Shown in pieces: positions 1 to 5,210 of a stretch of DNA of 5,210 nt. This DNA is from Bacteroidota bacterium (GTDB lineage Bacteria; Bacteroidota; Bacteroidia; Bacteroidales; Prolixibacteraceae), in contig JAUZOB010000248.1 of the NCBI GenBank assembly GCA_030706665.1, positions 1-5,210 of the forward strand, read 5' to 3'. The translations under genes were made by a program, and so were the position numbers. Below the pieces are notes generated by a model. That model had not been told where the DNA came from. It was given only the letters and a program-made list of their open reading frames with translations, and searched no databases. The stretch's first letter is position 1. Each line of letters starts with the position of its first letter.

Positions 1-1
1 C

Positions 2-52
2 GTCATTGAACATGATTGCCAATTCCTGACTAACACAAATCACCCTTATTGA
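2..52 (+). CDS. Possible C-terminal tail of a plus-strand gene entering from the left
   Basis: A plus-strand frame is open from the window edge to a TGA at 50-52 and reads VIEHDCQFLTNTNHPY. Two things make it plausible as a real gene end: a strong hairpin terminator begins 22 bases after the stop, and the next gene to the right is on the opposite strand, which would make the two convergent. The beginning (VIEHD followed by F-L) resembles the switch-histidine (H-loop) region of ABC-type ATPases, but such proteins usually continue for more residues than the 11 seen here after the histidine-aspartate pair. Sixteen codons are too few to identify a family, and an open stretch this short occurs often by chance. 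Treat it as a hint only. Confidence 0.28.
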   Translation, partial: VIEHDCQFLTNTNHPY

Positions 53-74
53 TGGTTCCGATTCCATTTATAAC

Positions 75-126
75 AATACAAAGTAGGATGTACGGATTAA
101 TAAATCGGCACATCCTGCTTTGTATT
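75..126. terminator. Long hairpin, probable bidirectional transcription terminator
   Basis: The arms at 75-91 and 110-126 are 17 bases each and complementary at 16 positions. The exception is T84 opposite G117, which is a wobble pair in plus-strand RNA. An inner extension pairs 95-98 (GATT) with 103-106 (AATC) around an AATA loop, with two unpaired positions between the stems. The distal part of each arm is A/T-rich, so an RNA read in either direction leaves the stem through a U-containing stretch (CUUUGUAUUAUU on plus, CUUUGUAUUGUU on minus), though without a long pure U run. It lies 22 bases after the possible plus-strand gene end and 112 bases after the receptor stop, where a shared terminator of convergent genes is expected. 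Confidence 0.72.
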
Positions 127-238
127 ATTCTGGAAATAGAAACATTAACCTCTGTTTGCAAAAATTAGAACTGATTGTGATCCTTAATCAATCCATAAAT
201 GCTCTGAGAAGAGGTACTGATTTTTTCCTGTTTCATCC

Positions 239-2686
239 TTATTTGATGTCAATAGGGATCAATAGCTTTAAACTAATGTTTCTACCCATATTGAATACAC
301 CACGGTTTCCTGTTGCATAATTTACCGGAGCATATTTCAAACGACTCAGATGACTCTGCCAGACAACATCGGTGAGATTCTGGACATTAAGGACCAAAGT
401 ACAGACTTTCTTTTTATTTGAGATCCAATCGCCGCCTAATCCCAAGTTTACCAAGGCATATCCGGAAGTTGGTATTTCGGTTCCATAAGCTGAAAATATT
501 TTGGTTTGTTTAAAATATTGCTCTATGCCCACGGAGAAAAACATATCATTGAACTGTTTTGATAATTTCAGGGACGTTGCTTTCAACTCTGATGTCAATT
601 TAGGAGCAGGCATAAATGGCAGATTTCTGGTAGAATCTGTTGCATTCTTCTGAATAGCCCGTACAAAAGAAAAGGAGTTTTCAAAATGAAGCCAATCTAA
701 CGGGTGAGGGTGGATGTCGACAGAAATTTCACATCCGTATAATCTGGCATTTCCCTGAGTAAATTTAAAGGCAGGAAAATTATTCTCACGATCAATAATG
801 GAATCTTTCCCCGAAATAGTCTCCAGCTTTTTTGCATAAATGAAATGATTAACCTGATTATAGAAACAGCTTATCTCGGCAGAGACATGGTAAGATGAAT
901 AACGAAGTCCATAATCGACCTGAAGACTGTTTTCCGCTTTCATTGAAGGATTTCCGATCTCATATCTCATAGTTCCTTCATGAACCCCGTTAGCTCCTAA
1001 TTCCGCAATATTGGGTGCCCGAAATCCTTTGGAGATATTTAGTTTTGTGTTCAGTGCATCAGAGAACTGATATGTACATCCGATACTCCCTGTCACATTT
1101 GAAAAGGAAGAATTGAACCGGCTGAATCTTTTCACGACATCTGGATCTGCTACTACCGTTTTCTCACCCTGCTGATTGACATACAAATCCGATGAATTGA
1201 TTGTCCTCCGGTCATAACGGATTCCTCCGTTCAGTCCGAATTTATCCCAATTTACTTGTGATATCAAATAGGTTCCAAAATCAAACAACCGGTATTCCGG
1301 AACGATAAATTCAGATCCTTCATTCTTCGAGGCTTGAAACATTCCGTTAATTCCCATGGTTGTAATAATCAGCCCTTCATGAGGGAATGCCCAACGGGTA
1401 TCGTATGTGAAAGTATGAAGCTTAAAATAAAGGCCATATTTCGAAGGGTTCAAAACATTCGCATATTCCTGTCGCTGGTTTTGTTGATACCCGAAGATTG
1501 TCTTCAGACTGTTGCTCCCGATGAGCACATTACTAATCCATCCCAGCTTGTAGTGATGAATCTGTTGGTAAGGGATGCCGATTGAATAAGATTTTAATTC
1601 GGCAGGAGTAACCAGCTGGCTACCGACAGTAATCTGATCAGGAGCAAATTCTTTTACAAACTTTCCGGTAAGACTGTCTCTTTCGCCTTCGACAATTCCC
1701 GGTTTCAAATGATAGATGGAAAATATCAAACGGGAATATCCCCACATCCGGTTTAGTCCGAGTGATCCGGAGAGGCTGCTTTCTTTGAATCCGGATCCAT
1801 AAACATATCCGTCATTTCTATTCTGATATGCATGAGCTTGTTTCACACTCTCCCGTAAAGACCAATTAAATCCATCATTATTTCCTGCCACATCCAATGA
1901 TCCTCCTATCAACCCATTATTTGTCTGATAATTGCCGATCAGGTTCCCTTTAACAGAACCGGAAGGAAGTACAGCATCCGGGATCAGATTAATAACCCCG
2001 GCCAGTGCATCTGAACCGAAAGAAAGACTGGCCGGGCCTTTTAGTATTTCAACATGATTAACGGCATTCTCATCAATCTCAATGCCATGTTCATCGCCCC
2101 ATTGCTGACCTTCCTGTCTTATTCCGTCGTTGATTACAATCACCCGATTGTATCCCATTCCACGAATGACCGGTTTTGAGATACTGCCTCCCGTGGTAAT
2201 TTGTGATATCCCAGGTTGATTGGCAATCGCATCAATCAAATTGGTTGCAGGCCGCTCTTGTAATTGTTCTTTTGAGATCAAAGTCAAGGCTGCCGGCGCT
2301 TTATTATAAGTGCTCAATTGCGACATGCCGGTCACTACAACTTTGTTCATCTCAATGATTGCCTGCTCTAAGGAGATATCTAGTTTTTTTTGAGAGGAAA
2401 GATCAACCTTTTCGATTTTAGATTTATAACCAATACAACTCATCTGAATTAATACATTGATCGGGGGAAGTTTTTCAATTTTAAATGATCCGTCATTCCC
2501 CGATATAGTACCTGTCGAGAGTTCCGGAATATAAATACTCACCCCCTCTATTGGCTCATTTGTTTTCTGATCGATAATCCTTCCCGACAATGTAATTTTT
2601 TTCTTTTCTGCAAAAGAATTCAGGGGTGTGATCCATAAAAAAACAGAATACAGTATATTGAGAATTAAAATAAATTTTTTCATCAT
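239..2686 (-). CDS. TonB-dependent outer-membrane receptor, ZnuD-like, probable metal (zinc?) uptake
   Basis: This 815-residue protein should form a 22-strand outer-membrane barrel that imports a scarce substrate using TonB-ExbBD energy. Residues 1-26 are a signal peptide, with likely cleavage after SFA. Residues about 31-112 form a carboxypeptidase-regulatory-like N-terminal extension, common in Bacteroidota receptors. A TonB-box-like NKVVVTG lies at 114-120. The plug spans about 123-235 and contains QQWGDEHGIEID (194-205) and VEILKGPASLSFGSDALAGVIN (212-233, in part the standard plug signature). The barrel follows to the C-terminus. Barrel segments at 559-580 (AEL.ANG.H....YEIGN), 608-618 (FYN..NHFIYA), 643-652 and 767-784 resemble the Neisseria zinc receptor ZnuD as I recall it. 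The long His/Asp-rich extracellular loop of ZnuD is not evident. The preceding small His/Cys-rich gene and Fur-like box also favour a metal substrate; haem or another chelate remains possible. The start could be either ATG of the ATGATG pair. The gene is intact. Receptor identity is secure; the substrate is inferred. Confidence 0.95.
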   Translation of the reverse strand: MMKKFILILNILYSVFLWITPLNSFAEKKKITLSGRIIDQKTNEPIEGVSIYIPELSTGTISGNDGSFKIEKLPPINVLIQMSCIGYKSKIEKVDLSSQKKLDISLEQAIIEMNKVVVTGMSQLSTYNKAPAALTLISKEQLQERPATNLIDAIANQPGISQITTGGSISKPVIRGMGYNRVIVINDGIRQEGQQWGDEHGIEIDENAVNHVEILKGPASLSFGSDALAGVINLIPDAVLPSGSVKGNLIGNYQTNNGLIGGSLDVAGNNDGFNWSLRESVKQAHAYQNRNDGYVYGSGFKESSLSGSLGLNRMWGYSRLIFSIYHLKPGIVEGERDSLTGKFVKEFAPDQITVGSQLVTPAELKSYSIGIPYQQIHHYKLGWISNVLIGSNSLKTIFGYQQNQRQEYANVLNPSKYGLYFKLHTFTYDTRWAFPHEGLIITTMGINGMFQASKNEGSEFIVPEYRLFDFGTYLISQVNWDKFGLNGGIRYDRRTINSSDLYVNQQGEKTVVADPDVVKRFSRFNSSFSNVTGSIGCTYQFSDALNTKLNISKGFRAPNIAELGANGVHEGTMRYEIGNPSMKAENSLQVDYGLRYSSYHVSAEISCFYNQVNHFIYAKKLETISGKDSIIDRENNFPAFKFTQGNARLYGCEISVDIHPHPLDWLHFENSFSFVRAIQKNATDSTRNLPFMPAPKLTSELKATSLKLSKQFNDMFFSVGIEQYFKQTKIFSAYGTEIPTSGYALVNLGLGGDWISNKKKVCTLVLNVQNLTDVVWQSHLSRLKYAPVNYATGNRGVFNMGRNISLKLLIPIDIK

Positions 2687-2823
2687 AAATAGATTGAGAA
2701 AATGTTTGCTAATAATTCAGGGAGGAGGCTTATTCAAGACTATGGATAACAAACCGGCTTTATTCCGGGCACACCTTTTCCTTCAAGATCATTTTTCAGT
2801 ACCTTTAGTACCACGCCAAAAGA

Positions 2824-2839
2824 CTGTAAACGATTACAG
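2824..2839. promoter_or_regulatory. Perfect 6-4-6 inverted repeat, possible operator or RNA hairpin
   Basis: The sequence is CTGTAA-ACGA-TTACAG on the plus strand, with perfectly complementary 6-base arms and a 4-base loop. It lies 138 bases upstream of the receptor start. The GTAA/TTAC half-sites are those of Gram-positive-type Zur boxes (GTAATNATTAC), but the gap is four bases instead of three, so it is not a canonical Zur site. It could equally be a hairpin in the leader RNA. It is a visible palindrome of unknown function. Confidence 0.35.
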
Positions 2840-2845
2840 GAATAG

Positions 2846-2859
2846 GGATTTTAAAATCC
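2846..2859. promoter_or_regulatory. Perfect 14-base palindrome, possible operator or hairpin
   Basis: GGATTTTAAAATCC is a perfect palindrome with no spacer, six bases from the 6-4-6 inverted repeat next to it. In minus-strand RNA it could extend into an imperfect hairpin from about 2865 to 2840, with a UUAA loop, one bulge and one mismatch. Its symmetry suits a dimeric DNA-binding protein. I do not recognise the sequence as a named operator. Confidence 0.35.
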
Positions 2860-3043
2860 TCATCCTAAAAATATTCCCGGAAACCCTGATACATTTTATA
2901 ATTTCAGATCAATCTGCCTCATATGCATTCCAATCCTTATTACACTCTCTTTTTTAGCATTTTATTCATATCAATAAAGCAAAAGCAGATAAGAGTACTG
3001 AAATAGGGATAATTTGTTGATTCTGAAAAGAGGTTATTTAACA

Positions 3044-3385
3044 TCAGATAAAAAGAAAGGTAGGCGGTCCACGCAAAAGAATGCTGTTTTTAGAAGATAC
3101 ATACAGAACTTTTGCATATGGATGAACAAGTTTACCACAAAATGTAAAAATAGTAGAAACTACAGGTTGAGCTGGTAAACTCTCTGTATATTGAATTTCA
3201 TAATTACATACTGCACAATGATGTTCCGGATTGTGGAAAGTTTTTGAAGATCCGGAATGAAAATGGAAGTCATTGCGATGAACAATATCATGTACTTCCT
3301 TTACAACAAACGGATAAAGGAATACCAGCAAAAATATGCAGGCAAGATACTTTTTAAGGATCAATTTCGGATATGCTCTGTTCAT
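3044..3385 (-). CDS. Small exported His/Cys-rich protein, possible metal-binding partner of the receptor
   Basis: This 113-residue protein is not one I can assign to a named family. Residues 1-12 are basic (K7, K11, K12) and about 13-28 are hydrophobic, consistent with an uncleaved signal anchor or signal peptide that places the rest outside the cytoplasm. A cluster of likely metal ligands follows: H32, H36, H41, H43, H51, H55, H56, then C57-A-V-C60, with C83 and H88 further on. The core HHCAVCNYE looks like a soft or borderline metal site (zinc, copper). The C-terminus has LRGPP at 104-108. My recollection, not checked here, is that short Bacteroidota proteins with an H-C-x-x-C motif and an LR-[GA]-PP tail often sit next to TonB-dependent receptors. 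Here the gene is upstream of one on the same strand and downstream of a Fur-like box. A role as periplasmic metal chaperone, sensor or store is inferred. The single ATG at 3385 gives a sensible N-terminus; no strong ribosome-binding site is visible. Confidence 0.8.
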   Translation of the reverse strand: MNRAYPKLILKKYLACIFLLVFLYPFVVKEVHDIVHRNDFHFHSGSSKTFHNPEHHCAVCNYEIQYTESLPAQPVVSTIFTFCGKLVHPYAKVLYVSSKNSILLRGPPTFLFI

Positions 3386-3479
3386 CTAATCTTTCGATAG
3401 AATACTCGCCGACTCAAACGGGATTTATTTCTATTTCCTTATGTTGTAAAAATAGATAGTTTTTGCTAACACACTACAT

Positions 3480-3494
3480 GGATATTGATTATCA
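3480..3494. promoter_or_regulatory. Fur/Zur-like operator upstream of the small gene
   Basis: The plus-strand sequence GGATATTGATTATCA matches the 7-1-7 Fur-family consensus TGATAATNATTATCA at 12 of the 14 fixed positions. One half-site (ATTATCA) is perfect. It begins three bases after the acyltransferase stop codon (minus direction) and ends 94 bases before the small-gene start, in the only non-coding gap (111 bases) where a promoter for the small gene and receptor could lie. A weak candidate for a Bacteroidota -7 element (TATTTTTA on minus, 3447-3454; consensus TAnnTTTG) lies downstream of it; no matching TTTG -33 element is clear. The match and placement are visible; the identity of the regulator (Fur, Zur or a relative) is inferred. 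Confidence 0.5.
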
Positions 3495-3496
3495 TC

Positions 3497-4624
3497 CTAC
3501 GATCGCCGATTGTTAATACAGCGATACAAGAAAGGAGTTTTTGAGATAAGGATGCAAGCTGTAACGGAAAATATAAACCCGATAAGAGAGCTGAGCGGAA
3601 TAAATAATGCAGGATGTTTGAGCACCGGGGATATCGAAAATATGGATTTCGCTTTAAATAGAAGGTCCAGAAATATGGGATGGATCAGATAAACCCCAAG
3701 ACTCACCTGACCGATACGGGATATTATCTTCTTACTCCTGGAGCCGATCCTGTTTTCACTTTTTCCAGCATAGTATTTTAGAAGCAGATAGGCCGAAACA
3801 GATTGTATAATTACGGTTGGCGAGCAGTAATTATAAAGATATTCCTCAAAGTCATTAATACTAAGTGTTAAGATATAAGTTCCGATACAGGTCATGAGAC
3901 TTCCGACAACAAAGAGGCACCAAGCCACCTTAACCTGTTTTGCCGATAACTCTATCTTGCGCAAATAATCTCCTAATATGAAATAACCTATGAAACCGGT
4001 TGCAAAAGGAAGGTCAAATGCCGAATCTATCTGATTTTTATAGATGACCTGTAAAAAGAATTGAATAGTCGGAATCAGGGAACTGAACAGTATCCATAGT
4101 CCCAGAAAATAGCGAATATCAAGTTTACTCGTCACCGCCAGCAGCTTTCTTAAAAGCGGCGCAATTGCGTAGAGTCCGATAATCATATAAAGATACCAAA
4201 GATGATAGTAAACTGAGCCGTCAAACAGACTGATTATTGCTTCGCCAATCGATAAAGCTTCTTTCTGATATAAGATTCTCCATCCCAAATAAAATAAAGG
4301 CCAGAAGATAAATGGGATCAGAAGTCGGGATGCCCTCTTCTTAAAAAACTTATGGTAAGATTCTTGTTTGTGGAGGATTAAAGCTCCGCTGAGCATAACA
4401 AAAAAAGGGACACAGATTCTGGCCATAGAGTCTATAACATTGGCGACCATCCAGTCTTTCTGCGCAATTCCTCCCCATTCAAGCAGAAAGGCTCCTGAAG
4501 CATGAAGGAAAACGACAATCAGGCATGCAATTGCTCTTATAACATCAGGGTAAAAACGATGATTTCCGGTAGCTTCGTTAATGAGGGGCTCCGGAGACAC
4601 CTTATTTGTTACGTTTATATTCAT
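3497..4624 (-). CDS. Acyltransferase-3 family integral membrane O-acyltransferase
   Basis: This 375-residue inner-membrane protein has about ten predicted transmembrane segments (roughly 25-44, 63-85, 101-119, 139-158, 171-193, 206-220, 232-254, 268-285, 305-325, 340-362). Members of this family (Acyl_transf_3, WecH-like) move acyl groups, usually acetyl or succinyl, onto sugars of polysaccharides, lipopolysaccharide or glycolipids. The R-x10-H signature is present as R30...H41, where the histidine is thought to be catalytic. Other family-like segments are FFVMLSGALIL (74-84), the basic KKRASR (95-100), HLWYLYMIIGLYAIAPLLRK (141-160) and LGVYLIHP (309-316). Length is normal and no break is seen. 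A short hydrophilic tail of about 22 residues precedes the first segment. The start overlaps the aroK stop by four bases (ATGA), with AGGAA about ten bases upstream, so translation is probably coupled to aroK. The acceptor substrate cannot be told from sequence; no other glycan gene is in the window. Confidence 0.9.
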   Translation of the reverse strand: MNINVTNKVSPEPLINEATGNHRFYPDVIRAIACLIVVFLHASGAFLLEWGGIAQKDWMVANVIDSMARICVPFFVMLSGALILHKQESYHKFFKKRASRLLIPFIFWPLFYLGWRILYQKEALSIGEAIISLFDGSVYYHLWYLYMIIGLYAIAPLLRKLLAVTSKLDIRYFLGLWILFSSLIPTIQFFLQVIYKNQIDSAFDLPFATGFIGYFILGDYLRKIELSAKQVKVAWCLFVVGSLMTCIGTYILTLSINDFEEYLYNYCSPTVIIQSVSAYLLLKYYAGKSENRIGSRSKKIISRIGQVSLGVYLIHPIFLDLLFKAKSIFSISPVLKHPALFIPLSSLIGFIFSVTACILISKTPFLYRCINNRRS

Positions 4625-5154
4625 TTCGTTGATTCCTGTTCTCTCTGAGGAGTTTCAAGAATTTTCAATAAATCATCAACCGTCAGATTTCCTCCCCGGG
4701 CACAATAAAGTGCCTGTTCATAATACGGACGTCGTTGTTCTAAAGCCTGACAAATGAATTCCAATAATTCATCAGGGCTCTTATCTTTCACCAAAGGGCG
4801 TTCCCCTTTTGAGTGTTTCAAACGAGAAGCCAGCATTCCGGCATCAACATCAATAAAGAGTGTTGCACCATTCTGATTCATGATCTCAATATTGTTATAA
4901 AAGCAGGGAGCACCTCCGCCTGTTGCAACTACGACATTACTGAAACTCGCAATTTCTTCAAGTGCTTTATGCTCTTTTTCTCTAAAACCGCACTCTCCCT
5001 CTTCTTCAAAGATCTGAGGAATAGAACGAAAGTATTTCTCTTCGATAAATTTGTCAAGATCGATAAATGAATACCCTAACCGGTTGGCAAGTTTTCGCCC
5101 CAGCGTAGTCTTCCCGCTCCCCATATAACCGATAAGATAAATACTTTTTATCAT
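4621..5154 (-). CDS. aroK: Shikimate kinase
   Basis: This 177-residue cytoplasmic enzyme phosphorylates shikimate at its 3-hydroxyl using ATP, the fifth step of the pathway to chorismate and the aromatic amino acids. The P-loop is GYMGSGKTT at 9-17. The shikimate-binding residues are D34 (in DLD, 32-34), R58 (in FREKE, 57-61) and GGG at 79-81. The lid arginine is R119 in GERPLV, and the adenine-binding region is RRPYYEQA at 141-148. All expected catalytic residues are present and the length is typical. The start is fixed by the P-loop beginning at residue 9 and by overlap with the upstream gene's stop (TGATG); the end overlaps the acyltransferase start (ATGA). It is therefore the middle gene of a coupled three-gene run. 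I cannot distinguish aroK from aroL by sequence; aroK is the usual name for a single copy. Confidence 0.97.
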   Translation of the reverse strand: MIKSIYLIGYMGSGKTTLGRKLANRLGYSFIDLDKFIEEKYFRSIPQIFEEEGECGFREKEHKALEEIASFSNVVVATGGGAPCFYNNIEIMNQNGATLFIDVDAGMLASRLKHSKGERPLVKDKSPDELLEFICQALEQRRPYYEQALYCARGGNLTVDDLLKILETPQREQESTK

Positions 5155-5210
5155 CAGAACAAAGACATTTGATTACCTGATTCATCATCAGAATCTATCG
5201 ACTTCGTTAA
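5154..5210 (-). CDS. C-terminal tail of the gene upstream of aroK, with a possible clamp-binding motif
   Basis: The minus-strand frame starting at the window edge is open for 18 codons, reading LTKSIDSDDESGNQMSLF, and stops with TGA at 5156-5154. The last base of that stop is the first base of the aroK ATG (TGATG), a typical coupled junction. The other two minus-strand frames are closed within this stretch. The tail is acidic and polar and ends in QMSLF, close to QL[SD]LF, the motif by which replication and repair proteins bind the DNA sliding clamp. A DNA-metabolism protein is thus a reasonable guess. I recall DNA topoisomerase I (topA) next to aroK in some Bacteroidales, but the fragment is too short to identify it. 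Confidence 0.62.
   Translation of the reverse strand, partial: LTKSIDSDDESGNQMSLF

Larger units (their letters stand above)
2687..3043 (-). other. 357-base spacer between the small gene and the receptor gene; palindromes, possible structured leader
   Basis: I find no convincing gene here. Read as minus-strand RNA, the spacer contains two adjacent inverted repeats (2846-2859 and 2824-2839). A 7-base-pair long-range complement (2876-2882 with 2763-2769) would enclose both. An 8-base-pair helix with one wobble (2747-2754 with 2704-2711) sits just before the receptor start and encloses a CCUCCU sequence that matches the anti-Shine-Dalgarno of 16S rRNA. Together these could be a folded 5' leader or a set of operators. 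I compared it by eye with the cobalamin riboswitch, the usual riboswitch ahead of TonB receptors in this phylum, and did not find its conserved boxes. There is no clear terminator after the small gene, so read-through into the receptor gene is plausible. Helices of 7-8 pairs arise by chance in a region this long. Confidence 0.35.

Noticed and set aside
75..126. Inverted repeat as the end of a transposable element
   Set aside because: The arms are only 18 bases apart and enclose no gene, and no transposase or target-site duplication is visible; a terminator explains it better.
120..320. Plus-strand open frame of 66 codons
   Set aside because: Largely antisense to the end of the receptor gene and overlapping the terminator arm; no recognisable protein features.
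1334..1585. Plus-strand open frame of 83 codons
   Set aside because: Lies wholly inside the receptor gene on the opposite strand; a shadow frame.
2628..2957. Plus-strand open frame of 109 codons, with an internal ATG at 2742 preceded by GGAGGAGG at 2720
   Set aside because: The first part is antisense to the receptor signal peptide, the translation has no recognisable domain, the purine-rich stretch is about 14 bases from the ATG (too far to be convincing), and Bacteroidota rarely depend on such sites. A 71-residue product from 2742 cannot be fully excluded.
2687..2960. Cobalamin riboswitch ahead of the receptor
   Set aside because: The conserved B12-box and the core GGGAA...GGTGAAAATCC-type segments could not be found in the minus-strand sequence, and the receptor looks ZnuD-like and not BtuB-like.
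2940..2969. Tiny minus-strand frame MNKMLKKRV in the spacer, as a possible leader peptide
   Set aside because: Nine codons with no ribosome-binding site or attenuator-like hairpins tied to it; such short frames are expected by chance.
3510..3692. Plus-strand open frame of 60 codons
   Set aside because: Antisense to the last acyltransferase membrane segments; no independent support.
4813..5070. Plus-strand open frame of 85 codons
   Set aside because: Antisense to shikimate kinase, whose catalytic residues are all in place in the other strand.
5155..5210. Promoter for aroK just upstream of its start (TGTCTTTG resembling TAnnTTTG)
   Set aside because: The match is imperfect, it would leave almost no leader, and the stretch is better explained as the coding end of the coupled upstream gene.

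Overview
This window looks like chromosomal DNA of a member of the Bacteroidota, probably order Bacteroidales. The base composition is moderately AT-rich. The large outer-membrane receptor carries the N-terminal carboxypeptidase-regulatory-like extension typical of that phylum, and start codons mostly lack strong Shine-Dalgarno sequences. All four complete genes lie on the minus strand, so the window reads from its right end to its left end.

Right part (about 3497-5210): a tightly packed minus-strand operon. It opens with the last 18 codons of a gene entering from outside. The stop codon of that gene overlaps the start of a shikimate kinase gene (aroK) as TGATG. The aroK stop overlaps the start of a membrane acyltransferase (acyltransferase-3 family) as ATGA. 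The three are therefore probably co-transcribed and translationally coupled, although their functions look unrelated: an unknown protein with a possible DNA sliding-clamp-binding tail, aromatic amino-acid synthesis, and envelope-sugar or lipid acylation.

Middle and left (about 239-3496): a probable metal-uptake unit. Directly after the acyltransferase stop is a Fur/Zur-like inverted repeat (3480-3494). It is followed by a small exported or membrane-anchored protein rich in His and Cys (3044-3385), then a 357-base spacer with palindromes, then a TonB-dependent receptor (239-2686). The C-terminal half of the receptor barrel resembles the zinc receptor ZnuD. My working model is that a metal-sensing Fur-family repressor controls a surface receptor and a small metal-binding partner used to acquire zinc or another transition metal. 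The substrate is inferred, not shown.

Left edge (1-238): an open frame ending at 52 may be the tail of a plus-strand gene convergent with the receptor. A long, nearly perfect hairpin (75-126) lies between them and probably terminates transcription from both sides. I see no RNA genes, CRISPR array, insertion sequence or defence system. The parts most likely to be undescribed are the His/Cys-rich small protein paired with the receptor, and the spacer between them.
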